From Papiliotrema nemorosa (lineage: Eukaryota; Basidiomycota; Tremellomycetes; Tremellales; Rhynchogastremaceae): a stretch of 64,000 bases of DNA. A model generated the notes under the pieces. It did not search any database, was not told where the DNA came from, and saw nothing but the letters and a program-made list of their open reading frames with translations. Positions 45,352 to 57,212 of the stretch are shown piece by piece. The position numbers and the translations under genes are program-made. Position 1 is the first letter of the stretch, and every line of letters starts with the position of its first letter. The stretch spans positions 337,359 to 401,358 of the forward strand of contig JASKOT010000016.1 of assembly GCA_032158125.1 (NCBI GenBank). Reading direction: 5' to 3'.

Positions 45352-48348
45352 TCAACCTTCGTGGCTTTTCCCACCCGAGGCTACTGTATGTGATGACTTT
45401 TCCCTCTGTGCCTCGCACCGCCACTTCATATGACTCTCCAGGGTACAGGTCAATCTGACCTCGTCAATGGGTGTCACGCGGTCGGAACCTACAGAATTCT
45501 GATCCCACTCTACGCCCTCGCTCGGACCCTCTACGTCTAGCCAAAGAGCCTTGGCTGCGTATCGACTCCTCAGGTACAGAACACCATCACAGATCTCGCC
45601 CACGATGCCTGGATCAGGTAGGTCCAGAAATTTATAGGGCTGCGGCCAGTCATCGTAACGAGTGACTGCGCCCGTAGCGTCCGTGATCACGGCATGGACA
45701 ACGGTGTTGCCCGTCCCCTTGCACGACGGCGCTAGCGAACCTGACCAGACCTCTGTGGCCGCATTGGCTAACAAGGTGACGTCGCCAGAAAAGATGCGCT
45801 GTTGCTGGCCAGTCAAAAGCTCCAACGCCATTAGTCTCAGATTGACAATCTGTTCAGACCCGCTATTGGACGCCCACACTTGGATGACCGCTTTTCCCGT
45901 CTGGAAGGCGCCATACTCGTAGTATTGACGTGGTCGATCATGTTCTCTGTTTTTCTCCACTATCCGCAAAGCACCGATACTGATCGGTCTCAAGGCTCTC
46001 TTCACCGCAAAATATGCAGGTTTGGGACGATACTGGGGGTGAGAGAGATTGTGACCCGCCACTCACAAAGTAATCGACAAGCGCCCAGCTCGTGACCGGC
46101 CAACAATCGTTCAACTGCCAGACGAGGACACCCCCGCACTGAGTCATGAGAGAAGGCTAGCGGATCGAGACTCACGTATTCTCTGCCGGTCCCTTTCCAC
46201 TGTCTACGCCAGGTTCGATATGCCTCGCCAACTCCCTCCGCCTGCATCAATTGGTTTCGAAATATATATCTGTCGAGATGAGTCGCGCTTCTCCCAAGAC
46301 TCACTCTGTCAAATCGCCGGTGAGACGAAAGTTCTCATTCATCACGGTCGCAAAACGACGCTCATAACTTCCCGCTTTGTTGTGCTGCTGCATGAGTTTC
46401 GACTGAGGGTACGCCTGTGATGTATCGCCGTTGAGCCAGAAATCGACAGTACGTCGGTCAGGGAAGCTCGGAAGGCCAAACTCCGATACGAATCGGCCAC
46501 CCAGTCGATCCCAGTCCATGTAATTGGTCTCTTTACCTGCCCATACATCCCATTGATGCTTTATGTGAGATTTGGAAACGCACTGCAGAGATTGCGACTC
46601 ACGACATCTCCGACAGTTGGATCCGCAGTATCCCATCCAGCGCCACCATACGGGGACCCGGGCCAGTAGGGAATAGGTGGTTCGACAAGCTCCTGAATGA
46701 GATCCGGTAGGAGCTTTTCGTAGATCAGTCGAGCAGGCAAAGGGTCTCCACCCTTGTCCATGGACCACTGCTCGATTTGTTGGTCTTTTGTCAGTTTAAG
46801 GAATCTATGCGTACTTACAATCCTCGTTGTTCCCACAGAGCATCACCAGCGAAGGATGATGGCGCAATCGTTCAAGGTTCTCTCTCGCTTCGGCTTCGAC
46901 TGAGGCTAGGAAGTCTGGAAATATGGGGTATACGCCGCAAGCAAACATGACTACAATCAGCTTTAACCTGGTGTCGTAACTCACAGTCTTGCCATACCAA
47001 CAATCCCTTTTGGTCGCACATCTCGTAGAAGCAATCAGGTTCAAAAACACCACCACCCCAGACTCGAATCATGTTCTGGCCTCCTTTAACCTGAGGTCAG
47101 CCAATCAAGCTAGAGCCAGACTCACCATGAGATCTAACCATCGCTCGTACCGCGCCTTTGTGCCAGTCGCCAAGACGGTATCTATGGGAATCCAGTTACT
47201 ACCTCCTATGAAAATCGCTTTGCCATTTATCTTGAAAAAGAATGAAGACCCAGTTTGACCATCCAGGGCGTGTTGGACAAGCTCAACAGAGCGAAATCCA
47301 ATCTTCCTGGTGTGGGTATCAACAAGTCCGTCCTGAAAGATCAGCGTTGTCACAGGTATGCTCACAGAGTTGTACAAGTCAACGACCACGTCATACAAAA
47401 CTTGTCTCCCCTCATTTACGGGCCACCATAGATCGGCCACGACGTCCCATTCCCCTTCACCCGATGGTATGCTCTCGTTCAAGATTGCTCGACCATCCTT
47501 ATCAAATACTTTGACCCGGATGTCGGTATAGTATCCCTCGGTTTCCACCTCTACAGCAAGAGAAGTCGACGAATCTTCTCCGACAGGGGCTGAAGTTTGA
47601 ACACTCTTTATTCGCGATTCGTAGATCAGGAAAGATACAGGCCGATCAATACCCATACCTACATGTGAGCTGTCATAGATCGTGTCCTCGACTCACACCA
47701 CAGCTCGGGGCCCCAGTCCCATCGAGCATGATATTGGGCTTTGCGGATGCCGATACGGGATCTGTCACCCAAGTTGCACGATCCTCCTTTAAAGGGTCCA
47801 TGGACATCTGCAACTCGCTGAGCTCTAGCTTGTGGAGGGTCAATAATGATCACCAGCTCATTCATCGACTGTAGTAGGGAATGAGCGATCGGTACCCGCC
47901 AGATACGGAAATGATTATCCGTTTCGAGGACCTTCACCCCGTTCTGAAGTCAAATCATGCTGATAACCATGCTTACGAATAGAATAGTCGCGAATGTATC
48001 GATACTTTCCAAGAGCAGCTCCGCCTTAACAGGTCTGGTCAATACGGCCGCTTCTACCTGAATGGATGCCTTAAATTTCCATGACTTCTTGGAAACCCCT
48101 GTTCACGCTCAGCATGGGCGTAATCCAGAGACCAACCACTCACATTGTACATGGTGCTCGTTGGCTCCAATGTTCCAGTCCGGTATCACTCCAGCAGATC
48201 GTAGCTCATCGTGAATCTCCGTAGGAAAGGTCGTGCAGGTCGTCCAGCCCTCCCCGTGCTCGCTGTCACCATTGCAAGCGTTCGAAACTCGTTGATCGTC
48301 ATTGATGGCCCACGACCAGCCTGTGGGAAGTAGCTTGAGGACCGACAT
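45352..48348 (-). CDS. GH2 beta-mannosidase
   Basis: Retaining exo-enzyme that releases mannose from beta-mannosides such as manno-oligosaccharides or the N-glycan core. N-terminal sugar-binding domain ([45 protein letters not shown]), immunoglobulin-like domain ([27 protein letters not shown]), and TIM barrel with [28 protein letters not shown], acid/base Glu in MLCGNNED and nucleophile Glu in [11 protein letters not shown], then [18 protein letters not shown]. The C-terminal beta-domains end in GGKSHEG, TGA at 45352. About twelve introns; some 830 aa, normal. There is no signal peptide, so it is probably intracellular and depends on an importer; the divergent MFS transporter across a shared promoter fits this. 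Confidence 0.92.
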
Positions 48349-48673
48349 GTGGATTTGAAAGATATGTCAAAAGCACCAGAGCGGCCATTGTGATATTTAA
48401 GAAGCTCAACATAGCGACGGTAATGGTCGGAAATCCAGCACCGTCATGCTAGAACGAGCTGGCAATCCGCTCACTGCCAGACCCGAACGAAGACCGTATC
48501 GGCAACGAGCGGGGAACCCTCGACTAGGTACCGCGAATCCCGAAAAACAAAACCCGTCGGCTTTCAGCGGGGCTTTGAACTGCCCCGCCTTGGCAACCTG
48601 GGGTGGATTGATCATTTTGGATACATAAGGGACGCGACTTGAGTGACATGCCAGAGCTTCATCACCTAGGAGC
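48349..48673. promoter_or_regulatory. Divergent promoter with three GCGGGG (Mig1/CreA-type) sites
   Basis: Shared 325-bp region of beta-mannosidase and sugar transporter. GCGGGG at 48509-48514 and 48567-48572 on the plus strand, and CCCCGC at 48583-48588 (minus-strand site). The last two form an inverted repeat with 7-bp arms (GCGGGGC / GCCCCGC) and an 8-nt spacer. GCGGGG fits the SYGGRG consensus of glucose-repressor Mig1/CreA, so carbon catabolite repression of both genes is predicted. Confidence 0.6.
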
Positions 48674-50667
48674 ATGACTCCGCCTCAAGCTACCCTGCAA
48701 CACGCTATCGCCGCCTTCGAGGATCGAAAAGAGGAGGGAAGTTACGAAGATGGACACCAGGAAGTCATCGCGACAAGTCTCGGGGAAATCCACTTTGCCC
48801 ACATGTCGCCTGAAGAACGAGCGGCGGCTCTCAAATATGCTCAAGACATGGACCCAGGTCCATCCGTCCTGTCACTCCGATACATCCAATTTATCGGTTC
48901 GCTGCTCGCAGTCATCGTCTGCTCGTGTGACAATGGGTTCGACAGCACCATCATGTCGTCTGTCAACTCGATGACGCAGTTTCAATCTTACTTTGGTTTG
49001 GTCTCCGCCTCGAAAGGCACTGGAATCCTTTTCGTAAGCTAAGAATATGCTGATCATGACTCATATACAGGGTGTATACACTGTTGGGGGAGTCTGTGCC
49101 TTCTTTCCAAATATCATCCTCCCTGATCTCATCGGTCGACGAAAGGCGATGTTCTTGGGCAACATGTTTCTCATGTGCGTGTGGTTGAGAGACGAAACAG
49201 CGCTGACTGTTGACAGAATTGGAGCCGCAGTATCAGCAAACTCCAAATCGTTCGACCACCTTCTAGGCAGTCGATGGCTTACTGGGTTTGGTTGCACAAT
49301 GGCGTCCATGTCTGCAAAGCTCTACATGGCCGAGATCACTCCTGCTCGCTCCAGAGGTCGATACATGGGCGCGCTAAACTCATTTTACTATGGTGAGCCT
49401 GACGTTAGTGGGCACAGCTGATATCAGTGGGGCAAATCCTTGCATCAGGAATTTCCATTCCACTCGGTAAAGTCAAGTCTCAATACTCGTGGCGGACATG
49501 TTTGTACCTCCAGATGGGACCCGCAGTCATCAATTGTCTTTTCGTCTTGTTCATCGCCGAGTCTCCTAGATGGCTCTACTCTCGAGGAAGGAGAGACGAA
49601 GCCATTCAGATTCTCGCCAAATACCATTCGAGAGACGGTGACATTGAATCGCCCATCGTCAAGCTGGAGATTCAGGAAATCGAAACGAGCATTTCCTTGA
49701 CCGGAGGAGACAAGCAATTTTGGAACTTCAAGAAGGTGTTTGACTCTCCTTCGAACAGGTACCGGTTTGGGTTGTGCGCCATGATCTCCTGTTGGGGTCA
49801 ACTTGCTGGAAATGGAATGATCACCTGTAAGCTCGGATCGTATGGCTGCCTTCTGATCCGCTAGATTTCTTGCCTGTCCTTCTTGGATTGGCGGGTATAC
49901 ATGATCGGAACAGACAGCGTCAGCTCAATTTGGTCAACAGTATCACCTCTATGATCGGAGCTCTGACGGGTGAATGAATCCCGTGTTACCTGGCTCACCA
50001 TCCATAGGCACAAGCATTGTCGATCACGTTGGTCGTCGCAAGTTGCTGCTCTCGGGTATCTCGTGTGCCGCAGCGGGGATGCTCATCGTCGGAGCTTTGC
50101 TGAGTCCTGCCGGGGAGGAGAGCAAGGCTCGCGCTAACTCCGGAATTGCCTTTATCTGTGGGTCTGCAGCCTCCCGCCCCGATTCAAAGCTAATCCACCC
50201 AGTCTTGTTCATGGTTTGCTTCTCTTTTGGGTTCACCCCTCTTCAGTCAGTTCTTCTCACCCGCCGCCAGTATCGCAACTCACGCATAGGGGTCTCTATC
50301 CGGCAGAGGTGTTGAGCTTTGAGAATCGAGCCAAAGGATTGTCGCTGCAGGGCTGGGTCAGCAATGCCTTGACCACCATCAACACTTTTGGTCTGCCTCC
50401 TGCCCTTGGGAAGCTGGGTTACATTGGTCAGTGACCTCTCATGCAATACTATGTCACTGCTAATGGGCAGTTTATTTCATCTTTGCCGCTTGGGATGTTG
50501 TCGGCATCTGCGTGATTTGGTACTTTGCAGTCGAGACAAAGCAGCTTTCTCTTGAAGAAATGGACGAGGTGTTCCAAGCCAAGAGGCCTAAACAGCGAAG
50601 CTTTGAGCTCGCGAAAGAAGCACGAGAAAGGGTGAGAAGGGAGAAGGAGGCTGAACGGGGCATGTGA
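48674..50667 (+). CDS. MFS sugar transporter (hexose/lactose permease type)
   Basis: Plasma-membrane sugar importer. N-tail of about 70 residues, then helix 1 with IVCSCDNGFDSTIMSSVN, where GFD/YD is typical of fungal sugar porters. DLIGRRKAMFLGN is the helix 2-3 GRR motif; GSRWLTGFGCTMASMSA and AEITPARSRGRYMG form the helix 4-5 block, AESPRWLYSRGRRDEA the PESPRxL motif, DHVGRRKLLLSG the second GRR motif and PAEVLSFENRAKG the helix 10-11 block. The tail is charged and helical (EMDEVFQAKRPK). About seven introns; about 550 aa. Divergent from an intracellular beta-mannosidase and behind putative Mig1/CreA sites, so uptake of manno-oligosaccharides or other disaccharides is plausible; family resemblance alone does not fix the substrate. 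Confidence 0.9.
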
Positions 50668-50902
50668 GGGGCATGCGCGCATTGACATGCAAAACGAGTA
50701 GTGCAAGGGCCTATATGCACCCGGAATCGCGAATCGTTCGTCTGTACTCAGGCTCATCTGACCGGTATGCCAAATATCCAGTAGTTGCATTCTTGGATCT
50801 ACATGCGAAGGACCTTGATTGGACGCTGTGCGCTCCTTTCCGACGTCATTGTCCGTTTCTTCTTCCTTGTGCCGAGACTCGAGACTTTGCCAGGTTCATG
50901 AT

Positions 50903-52717
50903 TCACGCATACTCGAGAGGGGGTAACATGTCCTCGACGGTCCTGATGTATCGCACTGTGGAGAGGAACATCGTCAATGACATGGTCACCTCCCTCGGTC
51001 GATTTGGTCCAGGGTCACAGAATCCCGTCGCATCGTTGAACACTGCATTGTTGGGGACGTATCGAGGGTTGCAACCCCAAGGGTTCAACAGGGTCACTCT
51101 TCCAGTTCGCAGAGATGACCCATCGGTTGGCCAGAAACTTCGAGTCTTATCGATGGCATAGGCATGCCCTCCGACCAAGTTGAATTGGGTAGAGTATCTG
51201 CCGTCTATCAGCTGATCAAAATCGTAAAGGTTGAATGTCGGACCGTCGACACCCGAACCAAGGGGAGTGATCAGCCCAAATGACGGCTGGCCTGGTGGAG
51301 TGATGAAGAGCGACCCAAATTCGTCCAACTCGCCGTACGTGGCCGCCAGATCCCCTGGTGGGGGGAATGCCGCAGTGCAAGGAGCGTCCAGCGTCAAACA
51401 GTTGTATGTGGCAACGAGCAATTCCGGTTGCATCTGTGCTGGGAATCCCTCAAACGAAGCTTCCAGTTCAGGGTATCGGCGCCACGTCCTGGGTGATCCA
51501 CCGGTAAAGGCTGCAAAAATATTGGCGACGGGTGCGCCCTCCATGCCTACATACCCTGCAGTTTCGGGCGTGAATATTCCGTCCGCGGAGAGCTCCGGAT
51601 AGGCGTCAAAGTACTTTGCAAATGCCTTTTCGATAAGAGGCATGTAAAGGTAGTTGCGTTCCCCAAGCGATCTTTGATAGCCCAGAAGCGGATGACAACC
51701 GCCAGAAACTAGCTTCGGGACGGCGTCGCTGACGACGGTAATTCTGAAGGTATCTCCGTCTCGGAAGAGGAAAGCAACAGTGACATCTTCCGGGTCAGGC
51801 CTCGCCAAGATAGGGACCGCGCATCAGAACTTGAGGACACTCTGTGAACGAAAAGACCTACCCGTCAAACCTCGAAGGTATTCGACGTTTCCACTGGTGA
51901 TCATTGCCATTACAGCGGCTCCCAAGCCACAGTCCCCAATCGCACCTTGCACGACATCCTCGATGCTCAGCAAATCGCTCAAATCCCCTGATTCGATGTT
52001 CCACAGAGAGCCATATGGTGTTTGATAGCTTCCGCCCAAGACGCTCTGATATTCGTACACACAGGATGTGGGAGGAGGCAGCTGGGGAGTAGAGTCAACA
52101 TAACCCAAATAGAGGCGATAATCGGGCTCAATGAGGCGAAAGGTGGTGGTATTACCTGGCGAGACGACAAAGCCATTGTTCACCTCTGTACCCGGTCGGA
52201 GAGTGACCGGTACGTCGGTAGTAGGAGGACTTGCAGTGACCTGAGGCGAGATCACAGTCGATGAGACTGGAATCTCGGTGTAAAAAGTGCTCGGGCCTAC
52301 CGTGGTCAATGAGGGAGAATAAAGAGTTTGTGTGACGGCTTCTGTGATGACTGTCTCGGGGATCAAACCCCCTCCTGCAAGAGTGTGAGGATCGAGATTG
52401 AACGGGGGAATGTCACCTATCGTTGTGAGAGCCGGAGCCGCTGTCGTGGTCGGAGCTGCGACTACAGGTGTGGAGACACTGATGGATAGGGTGGGCGTCA
52501 CATAAGGATAGTCCGCAGTCGATGCAATGTGTGAGTCGGAAGACCAGTAATATCCAATAGGTCCATAGGTGTGGGCATCGTGGCAGTCGGGCTTCTCGGT
52601 TCTTCTCGACGTGTAGTCGGTGGGGTAGCCGTGCTTTCCATCGTTCTTCGGCGCCGGATCTGGTCGAGGGATGGCTTGAGCGAGAGCCAGCGTGGTCAGA
52701 AGAGGAATGAGCAGCAT
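50903..52717 (-). CDS. Secreted calpain-like cysteine protease
   Basis: Papain-fold protease of the calpain C2 family. The start MLLIPLLTTLALAQAIPR (ATG 52715) is a signal peptide; an upstream in-frame ATG at 52742 adds nine residues. Residues about 60-190 form a Pro/Thr/Val-rich stalk (VVAAPTTTAAP). The protease domain starts with VVQGAIGDCGLGAAVMAM: Gln of the oxyanion hole and catalytic Cys, but Gly where calpains have Trp. After one intron near 51770-51825: GERNYLYMPLIEKAFAKYF, catalytic His in LVGGHAYAIDKTR, Asn in VTLLNPWG. Around 590 aa. No EF-hand domain or C2-like domain seen. The combination of calpain core and secretion is unusual; calpains are mostly cytosolic. Substrate unknown. 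Confidence 0.82.
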
Positions 52718-52789
52718 AGTAAGCCGTCGCAGCGACTCTATCACAACGAGGGGATAGGAAATGAGCAGAAGTCAGCCGCAGAGGGACAA

Positions 52790-52795
52790 TTTATA
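52790..52795 (-). promoter_or_regulatory. TATA element of the calpain-like gene
   Basis: TATAAA on the minus strand, about 75 bp upstream of the preferred ATG at 52717. This favours the inner start, because the outer ATG (52744) would leave only about 45 bp to the TATA. Confidence 0.5.
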
Positions 52796-53588
52796 TCTCA
52801 CCGCGGAACGCTAAGAGCTCGTGAGAAGCCAAGGTGAAGAGCGGATAGCAGTTGACACTCATTTGCCTTTCCGCACAATCTAGGCCAAGCATTTTGTAAG
52901 AGTCCCGCTTCCGCTGCCTCGACGAATTACAATGCGTACGCGTACTTGCGACTCGTAACGACATCTTCGTCCCGTTCCGCGCTTCACCACATCCCGTCTT
53001 CAATCACAATATTGAGCTCGTGTAGCGGTCAACCGATTTCGAGCCAGCTGCCGGATGTCATCCATTCGGATGACGGCATATTTCGCCTCAGCGGAACGGT
53101 GCTTACTGTGACGCTCTGCGTTTCTGTTCGTGTGCAGCGCTTTCCGCAGAGTTCTGGTCAAATGTTCTCTGCAGCGACCGTTTGAAAGCGACCGAAAGGG
53201 GGGACCCTCGGCGATGAGCTGTAAGAGTACCGAATCAGGTGCAATTTCATGCTTCTTGTATCGTCGAGGAGAGGGAGTCACAGCACGTATCATCAAACGT
53301 GAAGGAAAGGAAACACTGAGATCTCTCGGCTCAAGAACGTTTGGCACTGGCAAACCAAATGCAGGATCCCCAGACTACAGTCATCGCTCTAGGGCGGTCC
53401 GGCATCCGGTTTGCTCGTACGCTCGTTGTGTGCTTGCGTTCTCCCGCCCGGAAATTATGCCCAACATTCACCGCACTCCACATCTGAACGAACGACGTCA
53501 TCGGTTGCCCAGCTGGCCGGTCTGGCATCCATTTGCAGCATTCTTATTGCTGCTTTCAAACATCCCTCATATTCGATACACATACAAC
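52796..53588. other. Divergent intergenic region, calpain-like / aldo-keto reductase
   Basis: 793 bp without a convincing gene. An open frame continues upstream of the reductase ATG from about 53130, but its sequence shows no domain. No repeats recognised. Confidence 0.5.
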
Positions 53589-54683
53589 ATGTCAGACACC
53601 CTACCTACTGCAAAGCTCGGCAAAAATGGTCCACAAGTGACCCGAGTCGGCTTTGGTGCCATGGGTCTCAGCGCTTTCTACGGTAAACCGAAGTCAGACG
53701 AAGAACGATTGGCCTTTTTGGACAAGGTCTATGAGGCGGGAGAAACATTCTGGGACTCGGCTGCCATGTACGGTGACAGTGAGGAATTGATTGGCAGATG
53801 GTTCAGTGAGCTACCTGTGACCAGAAAGATCGCGTTGACCTCGTAGAAAGGCACCCCGGAACTCGCGAGAAGGTGTTTCTCGCGACAAAATTCGCCATGA
53901 ATGATCAAGGAGAAGTTGACGGCTCACCCGCATTCGTTCGGGACTCGATCCAAAGAGCTCTCAAGAGACTAGATCTTCCTCACGTTGATCTATTCTACGT
54001 TCATCGACTCGATACGAACACGCCTATTGAGACCACCGTAGAAGAATTGAAGAAGATCAAGCAGGAGGGACTCATTAAACACATTGGCCTTTCTGAATGC
54101 AGCTCCGACTCTCTGCGCCGGGCCTGCAAGGTGGAACACATTGACTGCGTACAAGTCGAGTATTCCCCATTCTCGCTCGACATAGAGAGCAAGCAGATTG
54201 GCTTGGTCAGAACGTGTCGGGAACTTGGTGTGGCCGTTGTTGCCTATTCACCCCTCGGAAGAGGAATGTTGGGAGGGAAATTGAGAAGCCCCGACGACTT
54301 TGAGGATGGCGATTTCCGAAAATTTGCACCTCGGTTCTCCAAGGAGGTGAGCGATCCGGGTGCGAGGACTAACTTCACAGAACTTTCCCAAGAACCTGGA
54401 GCTGGTCGACAAGATTAGCGGGATTGCGAAGAAGAAAAACACGACTCCCTCTGCCTTGACGTTGGCTTGGCTTTTGGCGCAAGGCGACGACATTTTCCCG
54501 ATTCCTGGGACGACCGACATTGGTCGACTCGAGGAGAACCTCTCCTCGCTCAAGATTGAGCTCACAAAGGACGAGGAGCAGGAGATTAGACATGCCTGCG
54601 AGAAAGCCGAGATCTCGGGCAACAGATACCCCGAGGCCTATAGTAAGGGACTTTTTGCAGACACTGTCCCGCTGAAGGAGTGA
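53589..54683 (+). CDS. Aldo/keto reductase
   Basis: NADPH-dependent cytosolic reductase of the YakC/pyridoxal-reductase-like group (AKR13-type). Starts MSDTLPTAKLGKNGPQ; GFGAMGLSAFYG follows. Catalytic Asp and Tyr lie in WDSAAMYGDSEELIGRW, Lys in VFLATKFAM and His in DLFYVHRLD; the tetrad is complete. CVQVEYSPFSLDIE and VAYSPLGRGMLGG line the cofactor site; FPIPGTTDIGRLEEN is the NADPH-phosphate loop. Two introns: one at about 53792-53846 (GTGAGC to GTAG) and one near 54346-54380. About 330 aa. Probably detoxifies aldehydes or reduces ketones; no neighbour fixes its role. Confidence 0.9.
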
Positions 54684-54953
54684 GAGAGATGGCTCTCAGC
54701 GTGATCATGCCCCTACATGGAAGATGTGACATGTCAAACGTCCGTGAGGCTGATGGAATATCCTGACTCGGCCCGCGCCATAGAAAGCCTCGGCCTCTTC
54801 TTAGCTCTCTGCAACATTGTCGCTTGGAGTGATTCATAGTCCTTTTTTGGAAGGCTTTCAAAGTCAAAGAGATAAAGGTCAGGACTGGGTATAAAAAGCG
54901 AGAGCATGAGTAAGCTTCCAAAGTCGAGCTCTAACAGCGTCTCGCCACAGGTT

Positions 54954-56124
54954 TCACGATCCATTGCAGCACACTCCCATCACATTCGATGGGAACAGGC
55001 CGGCATAATCACAGCAAGTTCCGGGAAACGCAGAGAGGGATTGCTTGTCATGGTAAAACTGCCATGATGAGATTTTGTTGATTGCGGTGCCTTTTTGAAG
55101 GTAGTTGCCGGCAGAAGACCTTGCAGCTCCAGAGCCGGCTGTCTTCCAGATGAAATAATATCCGAATGCTCCTCGACTCGCCCAGCTGGCGACAGTGGAT
55201 GACTGTGCGTCGGCAGCGTTGTTGACGCTCACGGATGTTGGCGGGCTGAACTACAAACTTCAGTTTGGGCCCAAATCATAGTCACTCACAACGTCGTCGT
55301 CATAAGGATCATAATTGGGGAACTAGAGGGAGTTAGGCAGGTTTACCTCATTAAAAACTCACGACGGCCCAATTGGCACCAGTGTTATAGGTGCTATTGC
55401 AGGTAGGATAGGAAGAGGGTTGACAGACTCGAGTCTGACAACAACTCTGCTGCACCGCAGAAGGCACCAGTCCATAATAATCACAACATGATCCGAAAAA
55501 CAAAGTCGAGGCTGGACTGGGATCATGCTGATAGTTCCAGCTTCCGGAAGCAATATCCGTACCCTTGGCAATGCAGGAGCCTTGCTGTGGGTTGCCGGAA
55601 TTGTTGGCAATGGGCGGAACGTAATACAATCCACCGTTGCTAGATGACTGTTTGGCGTAATCGACACACTGCCGTAGGTCGTTGATGCCTCTGGTGTTAG
55701 AACTCTGATTGCAGTCAGCGTTGATACTTTCTGTCCTCTGCTCAAGCGAACCGGCTACACATACGTCGACGTAGTATAAATCATAATCGCGGAATAACTG
55801 GCGAGATAAGCCAGATAAAAACACGCCGGAGTTCAAGCTCACCGCATAAGTCTGAGTGGTAGGTTGGTATTTAGTTGGACACTGCGGTGCTGCTGAGCAG
55901 GATGGGTTGGCTCGTGGCACTAGACCAAGTTTGTCGGCAGATCGTTTGCGCATCTCTTTGAGCTGGTGTCGCCGCACTATCGATTCGCGAGATGCCTGCC
56001 TCATATCGATGGCATTCGCTCTCGCTGTAAGTTTACGACCTGGTTGGGGTGGCGATGCAGCGTTGACCAAAGTTGGGGTCAGAGATGCTAGCAGCAAGAC
56101 CATGACTTGGTCTGGGAGAAGCAT
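54954..56124 (-). CDS. Secreted cysteine-rich protein with duplicated CC module
   Basis: Extracellular protein of unknown function. Starts at ATG 56122 with signal peptide MLLPDQVMVLLLASLTP; a longer start at 56205 adds a basic leader. After a dibasic-rich propeptide-like segment (RKLTARANAIDMRQ, RRHQLKEMRKRS), the mature part has many paired cysteines. Two related modules are visible: one with CIAKGTDIASGSW, then FFGSCCDYYGLVPSAV and CC; one with YLQKGTAINKISSW, then FPGTCCDYAGLFPSNVM and CC. Both share K-G-T-x-I, S-x-W, then G-x-CCDY-x-GL-x-PS. At least three introns (around 55260-55345). About 330 aa. No known family recognised; could be cell-wall associated or an effector-like secreted protein, which is only a guess. 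Confidence 0.7.
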
Positions 56125-57212
56125 CTTGACGAGGTCGGAAAGCAGAGTGAGAAAGAATTGGGGAGCTGGGGGGCTGCGAGGCCCGGATTTCATAGTGTAT
56201 CGCACGGGGGCTCAAACTTTTCCCATGTCTTTAACCACGACTTGAATGGAAGGTCCGACAGACTGAACAGAGGACAGCATGACGTGAGCATGCTCGTTCT
56301 ACCCTGCGGAATTCCCCAGTCCCAGTTGGCGGTACAAACACACGGCACCCCTGAATCGCTTCCGTGGCAACATAGTCCCGCACACCGAGTGCGATGCAGA
56401 CAATTGTGCATCACCCTGTTTCAGCCATCTCCAGCCCAATAGCCGTCTACCGCATGATACAATCGTGACGATTTTCATCAGTGCCTGCATTTGTTTCAAT
56501 CGGAAGAAGATCAAGGTCGAATGAGGCGGGAACAGCCTCCCGGCCAGGGATCGGCATGAATGTGTAAGTGTGATTGGTCTCTGCACCTACGTTCGACTGA
56601 CCCATACGAGGCTCATCCAGGGCGCACGAGGAGAAGGTGCTCCTATGAGGGAATCATCATGCTTACGCCACTGTATGTACAAACAGGTCGGACCCACGTC
56701 GGCTGAAAGGGAAGAAGCATCGGTTACCAGCGGACCCGACCTCGCCTCTTGACAATTCACACAAAAAGGATCAGAAGTTCCATACTTTCCGTCTATCTCT
56801 CACACCTTGTCAAAAACGATGCCTTGAATAAGCGCTTGTCGCGGCAGTTGCGCCCATTTTCATTTCGCAGCAATCTCATGCTGGGTCGCAATTCCCCCCC
56901 GGAAGATCTTGACCGGTGTGGAGCAGGGCATCTACAGTAGAAGTCCTCACTCTGGGCAACACGCCTCATAAAGTCTCACCGACCCGTTGAACAGATACGT
57001 TCAATCAAGGCTTGATCCTTATTGGAATTCCCTGCGAACTCGCGTTACTCGCAACGACACGATTCTCGCGTAACCATTCCTGTTTAGCACAACCACACTC
57101 AACCTATTCAATAAGAGTCTGCTCGATCATCCATACTCCCAACATTTCCTACGACAAGCATCTATACATACCCAGAGTGACCAGATTTCGCATTCGGGTG
57201 GCGATTCTCGCA
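56125..57212. other. Divergent intergenic region, cysteine-rich protein / HMG gene
   Basis: 1,088 bp, one of the longest gaps in the window. No open frame with recognisable features; no repeats or RNA genes recognised. Long upstream regions are common for developmental regulators such as the HMG-box gene to its right. Confidence 0.5.

Noticed and set aside
53130..53588. In-frame N-terminal extension of the aldo/keto reductase
   Set aside because: The added 150 residues match no part of the family; ATG 53589 begins right at the usual family start.
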